NCBI GenBank assembly: GCA_024655885.1
Contig: JANLFN010000014.1
Span: 1-64,000, forward strand
Source: Eubacteriales bacterium
GTDB lineage: Bacteria; Bacillota; Clostridia; Acetivibrionales; JANLFN01
Direction of reading: 5' to 3'
Length of the DNA: 64,000 bases
Part shown: piece after piece, positions 1 through 8,418 of the stretch
Layout: every line of letters starts with the position of its first letter
How positions within the stretch are numbered: position 1 is the first letter of the stretch
Made by a program: the position numbers and the translations under genes
The notes under the pieces: generated by a model
Database searches by the model: none
Seen by the model: the letters and a program-made list of their open reading frames with translations, nothing else
What the model was told of the DNA's origin: nothing

Positions 1-2
1 TA

Positions 3-80
3 ATCATGGCCTTGGATAGGGCTCTCAGGCACGAGGGCGGCAGCTCGGTTTATGACTCAAGAGGCATTCTGGTTTTATAA
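3..80 (+). CDS. Phage terminase large subunit, C-terminal end (partial)
   Basis: The open frame enters from the left edge of the window and stops at TAA 78-80, leaving 25 visible codons. They read ALDRALRHEGGSSVYDSRG followed by ILVL, which resembles the last residues of HK97-type large terminases, the ATPase/nuclease that packages DNA into the prohead. The portal gene follows at 1901, as expected in a head operon, but an RnlA/RnlB pair lies between them. Only the tail end is visible, so this call rests on the short motif plus gene order. Confidence 0.65.
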   Translation: MMALDRALRHEGGSSVYDSRGILVL

Positions 81-122
81 GGTATATTCTTGGTAAAAGT
101 ATGTCAAATAATTTCAAAAAAG

Positions 123-152
123 TTGCTTTTAATGTTTCTGTTGTGGTAAAAT
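123..152 (+). promoter_or_regulatory. Candidate promoter for rnlAB
   Basis: TTGCTT (123-128) and TAAAAT (147-152) are separated by 18 bases. A TGG just before the -10 box gives an extended -10 element. The position is 30 bases upstream of the rnlA start, and an AGGAGAG ribosome binding site at 169-175 follows. This suggests the pair is transcribed on its own rather than only from the phage late promoter. Confidence 0.5.
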
Positions 153-181
153 ATTGAAATGAAATCCTAGGAGAGCATGAT

Positions 182-1276
182 ATGTCAAAGTCAAAATATT
201 CAGGTTTATTTGTAAAAATAGATGATATAAACAACTGGGTAAAACTATGGTGTGAAGAAAACCTTGAAGGGGAATTTATTATAAGAGAAAGTAAAGAAGG
301 GAATAGGGTTAGGTATTCTATCGAAAACCAAGATAAAACCATACTTTTCGATATTATTCCGTGTGCAAATGGAACTATTACTCTTTTCCCTAAAGTTGGT
401 AAGGAACAAGATATATCTGTACAAATAGCTGATTCAATCCTTGAGAGATTAAGTAGTATTTCATACAATTCTCCATTTTCGCAGGGTTTTTCTATAATCA
501 TGCCACCTAATGATTTTGATACTCTTGTGAGTATTATAGGTGAAATTGATGGAGTAAAATTACTTTCTCAATCTTCATCATTGGATGATGGAAAGGCAAA
601 ATATATTCTATATCAGTTTAGAGGTAGCTTAGGTGATAAAGTTACTTTAAGGTACTTTATTAAGACACAAAGAATGCAGATGCAGGGAAAACCTCTTTTG
701 TTGTACAATGACATTATTGGAATTGTTTCTGATGGGAGAAAGTTTGACGATGTTGTTAGTGCTCAATCTTATTATTGTAAAGTAAATGTCGACCCAAAAG
801 AAATTAGGGATGAGATTGAATCAGTTCTCCCGAATGTTGCTCCATTTTTAGATGAGGTTCATAAGAGTATATTATCTTCTGCTTTTGTATTCTCAAAAAT
901 TGATGTAGATTTGGAAGACTACTCTTGTTTAATATTTCCTGCATTACGAGTATTAGAAGGATACATGAAGAAATTATTAGTTAATAAAGGTATAATATGT
1001 AATAAAACAACAACGCTTGGAAGTTTATTTGACTTTGATCCTACGCAAGGCGAATTTATAGTTAACAGTTCTACGAGTCAGAAAATTGGGTGTAAAAAAC
1101 ACGATAAAGTGTTAAAATTAGCCTATAATCATTATTATAAATATAGACATGGAAGTGGACATGCAGGAGCAAGTGATATTGATACAATGATTATCCAAGA
1201 CAGAAAAACTGCCGATAGTATTTTAAATGAGACTTTAAAAATAATGGATAGTACATATTTTTACTTAATATCATAA
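182..1276 (+). CDS. rnlA: RnlA-family toxin (HEPN endoribonuclease)
   Basis: A 364-residue protein, close to the 357 residues of E. coli RnlA (RNase LS). In that family the toxin degrades mRNA, is held inactive by RnlB, and is released when phage infection shuts off host expression. Near the C-terminus the protein has RHGSGH (residues 322-327), matching the R-x4-H signature of HEPN ribonucleases and located where the family keeps its catalytic residues. The next gene matches RnlB, which strongly supports the call. Base composition is much more AT-rich than the surrounding head genes, consistent with a cargo gene acquired by the prophage. Start is ATG 182 behind AGGAGAG. Confidence 0.85.
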   Translation: MSKSKYSGLFVKIDDINNWVKLWCEENLEGEFIIRESKEGNRVRYSIENQDKTILFDIIPCANGTITLFPKVGKEQDISVQIADSILERLSSISYNSPFSQGFSIIMPPNDFDTLVSIIGEIDGVKLLSQSSSLDDGKAKYILYQFRGSLGDKVTLRYFIKTQRMQMQGKPLLLYNDIIGIVSDGRKFDDVVSAQSYYCKVNVDPKEIRDEIESVLPNVAPFLDEVHKSILSSAFVFSKIDVDLEDYSCLIFPALRVLEGYMKKLLVNKGIICNKTTTLGSLFDFDPTQGEFIVNSSTSQKIGCKKHDKVLKLAYNHYYKYRHGSGHAGASDIDTMIIQDRKTADSILNETLKIMDSTYFYLIS

Positions 1277-1339
1277 TAGTGTTAATAGTAATAGTATAAG
1301 TATTATGATATTATGGAAGTATAAATAAAGGTGATTAAA

Positions 1340-1711
1340 ATGTTAGATTTTGATATTACCATTTTAAACAAAGGCAAATATGGGATAATGATACATTCTA
1401 CTTCCTATCAAAATCCTATAGATAGTATAGATAAGATTTCTTGTGTTTTAAAAAGCAAATATAATTATATTGGGGCTGTACTTTTTGATTTACTATTAAC
1501 ACATGGGCTGTCTTTTAATAGATATGTTGAAGGGCTATTTGATGGAGAAAAGATAAATTATTCTTCCTTGCGGGTAGTTAAGGATATAGATGAAGAAATA
1601 CAAAAACAAGCAAATCAGTATTATTTTAACAACAGAAAATTGCTAAACAAAGGTGTATTATCTAAGGTAGATAGATTTTCTTTTTTTAAATCCAACAAAC
1701 AATTAGTATAG
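1340..1711 (+). CDS. rnlB: RnlB-family antitoxin
   Basis: A 123-residue protein, the same length as E. coli RnlB. It carries the family hallmark GAVLFDLLLTHG (residues 45-56) followed by NR at 60-61, comparable to the GEILFDLL...NRF block of the E. coli protein. RnlB binds and neutralises RnlA. I chose ATG 1340, six bases after AAAGGTG, over an in-frame GTG at 1331. It lies 63 bases downstream of rnlA in the same orientation, so the two are probably one transcript. The AT-rich composition matches rnlA and not the phage head genes. Confidence 0.85.
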   Translation: MLDFDITILNKGKYGIMIHSTSYQNPIDSIDKISCVLKSKYNYIGAVLFDLLLTHGLSFNRYVEGLFDGEKINYSSLRVVKDIDEEIQKQANQYYFNNRKLLNKGVLSKVDRFSFFKSNKQLV

Positions 1712-1842
1712 TATAAATTTGAGAACCTACATAAATACGATTTGAACCATATTGTTGCAAGCAATTTCTGCAAGTTTTTATAAACCTAGTTTTGAACGTA
1801 GAAAAAAAGTCTTTTTACACCAGATTAAAATTTAATTTGTTT

Positions 1843-1876
1843 AAAGCTCAGGCCTTTAAGGGCAAGAGCTTTTTTT
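1843..1876 (+). terminator. Rho-independent terminator before the portal gene
   Basis: AAAGCTC (1843-1849) pairs with GAGCTTT (1866-1872). The loop can form additional GGCC/GGGC pairing, and seven T residues follow. It would end rnlAB transcription, yet it sits only 25 bases before the portal start, so it may also attenuate late transcription. Confidence 0.6.
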
Positions 1877-1900
1877 ATGTTCTTTTTAGGAGTGATTTGA

Positions 1901-3232
1901 TTGAAAATACCGAGGTTCATACGCTTTTTTGACAGGCGCGACAGCCCGATAAGTGGCAGGCTGAAGGCCTTCCTGCTGGGGGAGGATATCAGTCCAGGTA
2001 TGGTTTCTACTGCAGGTATAAGAGTGAACGAGGAGACTGCGCTTCGCGTAACTGCCGTATATGCCTGTGTAAGAGTGATTGCGGAGACGGTGGCCAGCCT
2101 GCCCCTACCCTTGTACAGAAGGCTTGACCGTGGAAAGGAAAAGGTTACTACCCATCCTTTATATTCCATACTCCACGATATGCCCAATCCGGAGATGACC
2201 AGCTTCACCTTCCGGGAGGTGCTGATGACCCAGCTTTTATTATGGGGAAACGCCTATGCGCAGATAGTGAGGGACAAGCGCGGGCAGGTGCTGGAGCTGT
2301 GGCCGCTTTCGCCTTCAGGTATGGAGCTTGTGCGTGACGACAAGACCAGGCAGCTTGTCTACAGGTATACGGAAGGCATGAAAACCATCGAATACAAGGC
2401 TGAACAGATATTTCACATTCCGGGCCTGAGCTTTGATGGGGTGAAGGGACTCTCTCCAATTGCTGTGGCAAGGGAGGCCATCGGGCTTGCGCTGGCGACG
2501 GAAGAATTCGGCTCCAGGTTTTTCGGAAACGGGGCGCGTCCGGGAGGCATCCTGGAACACCCGGGGGTTGTAAAGGACCCGGAGAAGCTCCGAAAGTCCT
2601 GGGAGGAGGTATATAAAGGGCTTCAAAACTCCCACAAGATAGCGGTGCTTGAGGAGGGCATGAAGTACCATGAAATCGGCATACCGCCGGAGGATGCGCA
2701 GTTTCTTGAAACCCGCAAGTTCCAGCTTAACGAAATCTGCCGTATCTTCAGGGTGCCGCCGCACCTGGTGGGTGATCTGGAGAGAGCCACTTTTTCCAAT
2801 ATCGAGCACCAGAGCATCGACTTCGTGGTGCATACCATAAGACCCTGGCTGGTGCGCTGGGAGCAGTCCATTGTAAAGGCTTTGCTGCTGCCCGAGGAAA
2901 GAAAGCTGTATTTTCCAAGATTCAACGTTGACGGCCTTTTACGGGGCGACTTCAAGACAAGGATGGAGGGCTATGCCATTGGCCGCCAGAACGGCTGGTA
3001 CAGCGCCAACGACATCCGCGAGCTGGAGGATATGAACCCGATCCCTGAAGAAGCAGGTGGCAACCTTTACCTTGTGAACGGCAACATGCTGCCGGCCAAG
3101 CTGGCGGGAAGCAAGGCAGAAGGAGGTGAAAACTTAAATGGACAAACAGAAAAGCAAGCTGGAGCAAACAACACAGTTGGAGAGAAGAACGGTATCAATG
3201 CTGGAGCTCAGGGTGCTCAGCGAGGGTGGTGA
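1901..3232 (+). CDS. Phage portal protein, HK97 family
   Basis: A 443-residue portal protein that forms the dodecameric ring at the capsid vertex through which DNA is packaged and ejected. The N-terminal half has the typical portal segment TAVYACVRVIAETVASLPLP, then LLLWGNAYAQIVRD, and later RIFRVPPHLVGDLERATFSN, all usual for HK97-type portals of about 400-440 residues. The start is TTG 1901 behind TAGGAGTG. The last 95 bases overlap the start of the protease gene, a tight overlap typical of phage head operons. The C-terminal tail is rich in Gly, Asn and Gln. Confidence 0.93.
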   Translation: MKIPRFIRFFDRRDSPISGRLKAFLLGEDISPGMVSTAGIRVNEETALRVTAVYACVRVIAETVASLPLPLYRRLDRGKEKVTTHPLYSILHDMPNPEMTSFTFREVLMTQLLLWGNAYAQIVRDKRGQVLELWPLSPSGMELVRDDKTRQLVYRYTEGMKTIEYKAEQIFHIPGLSFDGVKGLSPIAVAREAIGLALATEEFGSRFFGNGARPGGILEHPGVVKDPEKLRKSWEEVYKGLQNSHKIAVLEEGMKYHEIGIPPEDAQFLETRKFQLNEICRIFRVPPHLVGDLERATFSNIEHQSIDFVVHTIRPWLVRWEQSIVKALLLPEERKLYFPRFNVDGLLRGDFKTRMEGYAIGRQNGWYSANDIRELEDMNPIPEEAGGNLYLVNGNMLPAKLAGSKAEGGENLNGQTEKQAGANNTVGEKNGINAGAQGAQRGW

Positions 3233-3782
3233 GGAAGCAGCAAAACCTATCATTGAGGGTCATGCGGCGGTTTTCAACCAGTGGTCGGAGGAGCTTGGAG
3301 GCATGTTCCCCTTCAGGGAAAAGGTAATGCCAGGCGCCTTCAAGGAGACTATCCAGGTGGATGACATCCGGGCGCTGTTTAACCATGATCCAAATTATGT
3401 GCTTGGAAGAAACCGTTCAGGTACCCTTGAACTCAAGGAAACACAAAAGGGCCTTCTGGTAAGGATAACACCTCCGGAAACCCAGTGGGCAAGAGACCTG
3501 TTAGTGAGTATAGACCGAGGAGACATTTCGCAAATGTCCTTCGGTTTTTTAGTTATTGAGGACCGCTGGGGCACCGAAGACGGTGGGGACATAAGGGAGC
3601 TTTATAAAGTAAAGCTTTTTGACGTTTCGCCGGTAACCTTCCCGGCATACCCTCAAACCGATGTCGGCGTTAGAGGTGCGCTTTTAAGCTATGAGAAGCA
3701 TTTGAAGGAATTATCCGAAGCAGAAGAATCCCGCGCAAGGCAGCGGTTGGAGCTGATGAAACGGAAAATACAACTATTTTGA
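3138..3782 (+). CDS. HK97-family prohead protease
   Basis: A 214-residue U35-type serine protease that trims the scaffold domain from the capsid protein during head maturation. Family landmarks are GHAAVFNQWSEELGG, FREKVMPGAFKE, ALFNHDPNYVLGR (with the conserved H), and DISQMSFGF (with the catalytic Ser). The gene starts at ATG 3138 behind AGGAGGTG and overlaps the portal gene in another frame. The capsid gene follows after 17 bases, as is usual for portal-protease-capsid blocks. Confidence 0.93.
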   Translation: MDKQKSKLEQTTQLERRTVSMLELRVLSEGGEEAAKPIIEGHAAVFNQWSEELGGMFPFREKVMPGAFKETIQVDDIRALFNHDPNYVLGRNRSGTLELKETQKGLLVRITPPETQWARDLLVSIDRGDISQMSFGFLVIEDRWGTEDGGDIRELYKVKLFDVSPVTFPAYPQTDVGVRGALLSYEKHLKELSEAEESRARQRLELMKRKIQLF

Positions 3783-3799
3783 CAGGAGGTAAATGAGAT

Positions 3800-5086
3800 A
3801 TGAACAAAATCAAAGAAATGGAAGCGTGTAAAAAGGATGCGAGGCTGAAGGCCCTTGCAATCCTTGAGAAGGCTCAAGCTGAAGGCCGCTTTTTAACTGA
3901 GGAGGAGGAAAAGCAGGTAAGGCAGCTCGAGGAGGAAATGAAAAGGTGGGACGACACGATTACGCGCACCAAAGCGCTGATGGAGGAAGAGGAACAGTCT
4001 GAAGAAAGGGACATGGAGCCTGCAAAGCCCAATCCCAGGAAGACGCCTGCGGAAGGGGAGCAGCGTTTTGCCACTTTTGGCGAGCAGATGCTGGCTGTGT
4101 ACAGGGCAGCAGCGCCGGACGGACGCATTGACCCGAGGCTTACCACAAGAGCCGCCAGCGGGCTTTCCGAGAGTGTGCCCTCCGACGGTGGTTTCCTGGT
4201 GCAGCAGGACTTTGTCACCGAGCTTTTGAAGCGCACCTATGAAACTGGTATTCTTGCTTCAAGAGTCAGCAGGATTCCGCTTTCCACCAATGCCAACGGC
4301 TTGAAAATCAACGGCGTTGACGAGACAAGCCGCGCCAACGGTGCACGCTGGGGCGGCATTCAGACATACTGGGAGAATGAAGCCGACCAGCTTATCGCTT
4401 CAAAGCCCAAATTCAGGGTGATGGATTTGTCACTGAAAAAGCTGACAGGCCTTTGCTACGCAACCGACGAGCTCCTCCAGGATGCGGCGGCGCTTGAGAG
4501 TGTTCTCCGTCAGGGATTTGCAGAGGAATTCGGCTTCAAGATTGATGATGCCATCCTGGCTGGTACCGGTACCGGGCAGCCGCTGGGAATATTGAACAGC
4601 GACGCTCTTGTGAAGGTGCCGAAGGAAAGCGGGCAGACGGAGTTCTTGAAGGTGGAAAACCTATTCAACATGTGGTCAAGGCTCTGGGGAAGAAGCCGTA
4701 CCACTGCGGTATGGTATATAAACCAGGAGCTTGAGCCGCTTTTGTTTACCATGAAAATCGGTGATGTGCCGGTATATATCCCGGCAGGGGGACTTTCGGA
4801 AGCGCCTTATGCGACACTTTTCGGAAGGCCGGTGGTGCCTCTTGAACAGTGCTCGGCGGCAGGCGAGGTGGGCGATATCATCCTGGCGGACATGTCTCAA
4901 TACCTGCTTATAGACAAGGGCGGAATCAATGCGGCTTCCTCCATTCATGTAAGGTTCCTGTATGACGAGAATGTTTACAGGTTCATTTACAGGGTAGACG
5001 GACAGCCCATCTGGAACAAGCCTTTGCAGCCTTATAAAGGCAGTGCGTCAGTGTCGCCCTTTGTTGCGCTGGCAAGCAGGAAATGA
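3800..5086 (+). CDS. Major capsid protein, HK97 fold
   Basis: A 428-residue major capsid protein. Residues 1 to about 90 form a charged, coiled-coil-like segment (EEEEKQVRQLEEEMKRWDD) that corresponds to the delta scaffold domain removed by the upstream protease. The mature part carries capsid landmarks: SESVPSDGGFLVQQDF, the KLTGLCYATDELLQDAAAL helix region, and AILAGTGTGQPLGIL. It ends three bases before the stop codon of an oppositely oriented gene, so late transcription must read through that insertion to reach the connector genes. Confidence 0.93.
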   Translation: MNKIKEMEACKKDARLKALAILEKAQAEGRFLTEEEEKQVRQLEEEMKRWDDTITRTKALMEEEEQSEERDMEPAKPNPRKTPAEGEQRFATFGEQMLAVYRAAAPDGRIDPRLTTRAASGLSESVPSDGGFLVQQDFVTELLKRTYETGILASRVSRIPLSTNANGLKINGVDETSRANGARWGGIQTYWENEADQLIASKPKFRVMDLSLKKLTGLCYATDELLQDAAALESVLRQGFAEEFGFKIDDAILAGTGTGQPLGILNSDALVKVPKESGQTEFLKVENLFNMWSRLWGRSRTTAVWYINQELEPLLFTMKIGDVPVYIPAGGLSEAPYATLFGRPVVPLEQCSAAGEVGDIILADMSQYLLIDKGGINAASSIHVRFLYDENVYRFIYRVDGQPIWNKPLQPYKGSASVSPFVALASRK

Positions 5087-5088
5087 GC

Positions 5089-5727
5089 TTAATTGAGTTT
5101 TTTGAGTTTGGCTGTTATCAAAGCTATTAAGGTATCCTGTGGAATATCCAGAAAAGCTTGTTTTGCAGCCAACTCAAATTCAAAAATGTTAAAGCGCAGG
5201 ATTGGGGAAAGCCTCGGGTTATGTAGGGACATATGTGCACAATCCTTTAAGGTGTTATAATAAGCTCTCTGACAAGCCCTCCCACCCGGAAAGCTGAAGC
5301 CGCAGGCGGGCCTGTTAAAGCCTTGACGGCCTTGCGTTGTCGATTCCATGGCTTGGATTGTTTCTGGTTGAAGAAAAAGTTCTAAATAAGATTTCTGAAA
5401 ATGAAGAGGCAAAATATCCTTAATAACCTCGATGGTTTTTCGTCTGTGCAAGGTAAAATGTTGTGCTTCATCAAATTCAACAATTCTTGTTTTGAACTTA
5501 GGATGATTAACAATACAAGCGTCAACAGGGAGTGAACGATTGCTGAAATCATAGGTTGAACCGAGCTCTTCAAGGATATATGCGAAGGCTTCGTTTAATC
5601 GGCTGTCTGTAAAAGCATTCAAACGGTAGTCTGGCTTTATTTTGATACCGGGGTGCCTATCTACAAAGGACTTATCACCCAATGCTTCGATTAAAGCCTG
5701 AAGAAATTTATCCTGCGCTTTTGGCAT
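5089..5727 (-). CDS. Minus-strand protein with a possible Vsr/DUF559-like nuclease motif
   Basis: A 212-residue protein of no certain family, encoded against the head operon. Residues 66-90 read LPVDACIV, then about ten residues on IVEFDEAQHF. This resembles the acidic strand of Vsr/DUF559-type PD-(D/E)XK nucleases (pattern VELDGxQH), with D69, E84, D86 and H90 as candidate catalytic residues. The lysine of a classic PD-(D/E)XK core is not visible, so this is only a suggestion. An extended -10 box (TGGTAAAAT on the minus strand, about 5764-5756) lies upstream, so the gene may be expressed in the lysogen. It could be a free-standing homing-type endonuclease, a defence gene or another moron. 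Confidence 0.55.
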   Translation of the reverse strand: MPKAQDKFLQALIEALGDKSFVDRHPGIKIKPDYRLNAFTDSRLNEAFAYILEELGSTYDFSNRSLPVDACIVNHPKFKTRIVEFDEAQHFTLHRRKTIEVIKDILPLHFQKSYLELFLQPETIQAMESTTQGRQGFNRPACGFSFPGGRACQRAYYNTLKDCAHMSLHNPRLSPILRFNIFEFELAAKQAFLDIPQDTLIALITAKLKKLN

Positions 5728-5796
5728 GCAATCACTTCCGATGAATATTTACTTTATTTTACCATACTAAACAGGCAATAGGAAGGAGAATGAAAA

Positions 5797-6258
5797 ATGT
5801 ATAAACCATATCATGTAGTCAATGCGCTGCCCCCTGCGGCAGACGCTTTTGCCGGAACGGTTGTTACCGACGTTATAAACCTGAAAAACTGGGAACATGT
5901 GAGTTTCTTGATTCAATGCGGCGCAGGCGCGATTGGAACATCTACCATTACTGTGGAAGCCTGCGACGATACAACTCCCACCAACACAGAAGCAATTCCC
6001 TTCACATATCAGGAATGTATTTCAGCCGATACCTTCGGTGAGGTGAAGCAGGCGGAGGCTTCCGGTTTTACCACTGCTTCAGCAACGAATAAGTTGTACA
6101 AAATCGAGGTGGATGCCCAGGCTCTGGCAAAATCAGGTTACAGCTATGTGCGCCTGAAAGCGGTGGAGGTTGTCGATGATCCGGTAGCCGGGGGTATTAT
6201 CGCCATCCTGACCGGAGGCAGGTATGTGCAGGAGGTCAATGATTCAGTTTTAGTATAA
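5797..6258 (+). CDS. Phage structural protein of unknown type (possible head decoration)
   Basis: A 153-residue protein rich in beta-strand-forming residues, Thr and Ala, with no motif I can assign. It starts at ATG 5797 behind GGAAGGAG and ends 17 bases before the head-tail connector gene. Position directly after the capsid gene (ignoring the minus-strand insertion) is the usual place for a decoration or head-fibre protein; this is inference from position only. It lacks any signal peptide or membrane segment. Confidence 0.6.
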   Translation: MYKPYHVVNALPPAADAFAGTVVTDVINLKNWEHVSFLIQCGAGAIGTSTITVEACDDTTPTNTEAIPFTYQECISADTFGEVKQAEASGFTTASATNKLYKIEVDAQALAKSGYSYVRLKAVEVVDDPVAGGIIAILTGGRYVQEVNDSVLV

Positions 6259-6275
6259 GCAGGCGGTGAGGGCAA

Positions 6276-6869
6276 ATGAATTTAATATTAATAGAAGGTC
6301 CTCAGGCTGAACATGTAACCCTGGAGGAAGCCAAGCTGCATTTGAGGGTGGATGGGACAGAAGAGGATACACTCATATCCGCCCTCATTTCCTCCGCCCG
6401 GGAGTTTTGTGAGAATTTCACCGGAAGAAGCCTTGCCCTACAGACCTTTGAATATGTTTCCGGACCCTTTTTCTCTAGTTTCGGCATCATCAAGCTGCCA
6501 ATGCCGCCATTGGTTGAACTGGTTTCCTTCAAGTACCTCAACACAAATGGGGAGGAGATAACACTGGCAGAGGACAGCGGGTTCTATGCGGTCAAAAGCC
6601 TGGAGCCCGCTGTTTTATGCCCCATTCCCGCCACAGGCTGGCCTCTGGACTGCGCGTTACGTCCGGATGCAGTAAAAATACGCTTCAGGGCGGGCTATAG
6701 CGAGGCGCCCAAGAGCATAAAACAGGCCATGCTGTTTTTAATTGGCCATTTTTATGAGCACAGGGAGGCGGTCAACATAGGCGGTGGTACGGTCGGAGGC
6801 GGAGAAGTAAGGGAACTGCCGCTTGCAGTATCCTCGCTGCTCCGGCCCTTTTGGGTGCCAAGGTGGTGA
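6276..6869 (+). CDS. Head-tail connector protein, gp6-like
   Basis: A 197-residue adaptor that docks below the portal ring. It opens with the family pattern LEEAKLHLRVDGTEEDTLIS, then LISSAREFCENFTGRSL, and ends with the helix QAMLFLIGHFYEHREAVN, all typical of HK97 gp6/DNA-packaging connector proteins. It is followed after five bases by the head-closure gene. The start is ATG 6276 with GGCGGTGAGG upstream, a weaker binding site than its neighbours use. Confidence 0.88.
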   Translation: MNLILIEGPQAEHVTLEEAKLHLRVDGTEEDTLISALISSAREFCENFTGRSLALQTFEYVSGPFFSSFGIIKLPMPPLVELVSFKYLNTNGEEITLAEDSGFYAVKSLEPAVLCPIPATGWPLDCALRPDAVKIRFRAGYSEAPKSIKQAMLFLIGHFYEHREAVNIGGGTVGGGEVRELPLAVSSLLRPFWVPRW

Positions 6870-6874
6870 TTTAC

Positions 6875-7192
6875 ATGAGAATCGGGGACTTGCGGCACAG
6901 AATAACCCTGCTGAAGGCGGAAAGAGTACGGGACAGCTATGGTGGCGAACAGCTTCAATGGGCGGATTTTGCAAGGGTGTGGGCTGCGATTTATCCGCTT
7001 CAAGGGCGTGAATACTTCGCAGCACAACAGATAAATGCAGAAGTTTCGACAAAAATCGTCATCAGGTATATAAAGGGCGTTGAACCCACCATGAGGGTTA
7101 ATTTTGAGAACAGGAACTTTGAAATTATCTCGGTGATCCATGTGGCAGAACGAAAAAAGGAGCTGCAGCTCATGTGCAAGGAGGTAGTCTGA
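6875..7192 (+). CDS. Phage head closure protein
   Basis: A 105-residue protein beginning MRIGDLRHRITLL, the standard opening of head-closure (stopper, SPP1 gp16-like) proteins. It continues with WAAIYPLQGREYFAAQQINAE and ends in a strand-rich region. The stopper sits under the connector and retains packaged DNA. I chose ATG 6875, which follows AGGTGGTGAT, over an upstream TTG at 6851 that would overlap the connector gene. Its stop codon overlaps the start of the next gene (TGATG). Confidence 0.88.
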   Translation: MRIGDLRHRITLLKAERVRDSYGGEQLQWADFARVWAAIYPLQGREYFAAQQINAEVSTKIVIRYIKGVEPTMRVNFENRNFEIISVIHVAERKKELQLMCKEVV

Positions 7193-7599
7193 TGGCAAGG
7201 GCTTACACTGCAAGAATAAAAAAGCTTAAGGCAGAGGTTGAGGGTGCGGAGGAAGTCATCAAACTGCTGGAGGAAATGGGACAGAAGGCTGAGGAAGTGC
7301 TGGCCAAAGCGGCAGAGGCCGGAGGCATGGTTGCGCTTTCGGAAGCAAGAAGGCGGTGTCCGGTTAAAACAGGCAGGCTTCGTGCAAGCCTTACACTTAC
7401 GCAGGGTAAGAAGACACCTGCCAGGGCCAATGTTCGCATAGAGCATGGAAAAAAGGAATACTACGGCACCTTTGTGGAGCTTGGTACCAGGAAACAGCCA
7501 GCTAGGCCATTTATGAGGCCCGCAGTGGATGAAAACAAGAAGCAGATATCCGATGCGGTAACAGAGGAAATCGGAAGAGCGGTGGGGAGGGCGAGATAA
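7192..7599 (+). CDS. HK97 gp10-like tail completion protein
   Basis: A 135-residue protein with the gp10 pattern: an N-terminal coiled helix, then ARRRCPVKTGRLRASL and the C-terminal block YGTFVELGTRKQPARPFMRPA. It belongs to the head-tail joining module and is thought to cap the tail before attachment to the head. Start ATG 7192 overlaps the upstream stop and follows GGAGGT at 7180. The next gene begins immediately after its stop codon, so the connector genes are likely translationally coupled. Confidence 0.9.
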   Translation: MARAYTARIKKLKAEVEGAEEVIKLLEEMGQKAEEVLAKAAEAGGMVALSEARRRCPVKTGRLRASLTLTQGKKTPARANVRIEHGKKEYYGTFVELGTRKQPARPFMRPAVDENKKQISDAVTEEIGRAVGRAR

Positions 7600-8004
7600 A
7601 TGCGGTTTGAGGAGGCATTATTCGCTCACCTTAAGGCTTTTACAGGCTTGAAAAACCTTGTGGGGGACCGGATTTACCCGCTTATCCTACCGCAGAAGGC
7701 TGTTCTTCCGGCTGTAACCTATCAGAAGGTTTCAGGAGAAAGGCTGCATGAACTGCAGAGAGATACAGGCTTTACAAGACCGGTATACCAGCTGTCCTGC
7801 TGGGCGGAAAATTATCCCCAGTGCAAGGCTGTTGCCGAGCAGCTCAGGCTTTGTCTTCAAGACTATTCGGGACTTATGGGCGGCACAGAAGGTGTCGCTG
7901 TTGGCGCAGTGTTGCTGGAGGGCGAGTTGGAGGGTTATGAATCTGACACAGGCACGTTTTACATTAATATGGACTTTCAGTTTTATTATTCAGAGCAGGT
8001 TTAA
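7600..8004 (+). CDS. DUF3168-type tail completion/terminator protein
   Basis: A 134-residue protein fitting the DUF3168 (gp17-like) tail terminator family: LKNLVGDRIYPLILPQKAVLPAVTYQKVSG near the N-terminus is shown here only as landmarks IYPLILPQ and PAVTYQKVSG, followed by YQLSCWAENYPQCKAVAEQL. Such proteins end tail polymerisation and form the tail side of the head-tail joint. It abuts gp10 with no gap and precedes the tail tube genes. Confidence 0.87.
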   Translation: MRFEEALFAHLKAFTGLKNLVGDRIYPLILPQKAVLPAVTYQKVSGERLHELQRDTGFTRPVYQLSCWAENYPQCKAVAEQLRLCLQDYSGLMGGTEGVAVGAVLLEGELEGYESDTGTFYINMDFQFYYSEQV

Positions 8005-8019
8005 AGGAGGTTGATAGCG

Positions 8020-8403
8020 ATGGCATTGGCAGGAAAGAGCGGAAAGCTTATGGTTGGAACCAATAATGTAACTGAGATTAAGAACTGGTCGTTGGATTTG
8101 GGGCTGGACACTATTGACACTACAGCCTTGGGGGACGAATGGAAAAACTTCATCGCCGGACTCAAGGAATGGTCGGCAAGCGCAGAAGGCAGTTGGAATG
8201 TCGCTATGGACGCACAAGGGCAGAAGGCTCTGCAGGATGCCTATTTAAGCGGCGCGACAGTCAGCCTTAAGCTTTATGTGGATGCGGCTCACTACTATAG
8301 CGGTGAAGCCTTTATTTCATCCTTGAGCGTGGAGGATCCGGTAGATGATACGGTGAACGTGTCCTTCGAATTCCAGGGGACAGGCGCGCTGTCATATAAC
8401 TAA
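8020..8403 (+). CDS. Phage tail tube protein, copy 1
   Basis: A 127-residue tail-tube-type protein: it opens with GKSGKLMVGTNNVTEIKNWS, has the block AGLKEWSASAEGSWN, and ends VSFEFQGTGALSYN. Tube proteins stack in hexameric rings to form the tail conduit. I chose ATG 8020, which has AGGAGG at 8006, over a TTG at 8011. The following gene has the same C-terminal pattern, suggesting duplication. Confidence 0.85.
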   Translation: MALAGKSGKLMVGTNNVTEIKNWSLDLGLDTIDTTALGDEWKNFIAGLKEWSASAEGSWNVAMDAQGQKALQDAYLSGATVSLKLYVDAAHYYSGEAFISSLSVEDPVDDTVNVSFEFQGTGALSYN

Positions 8404-8418
8404 AGGCGGTGATGGAGA

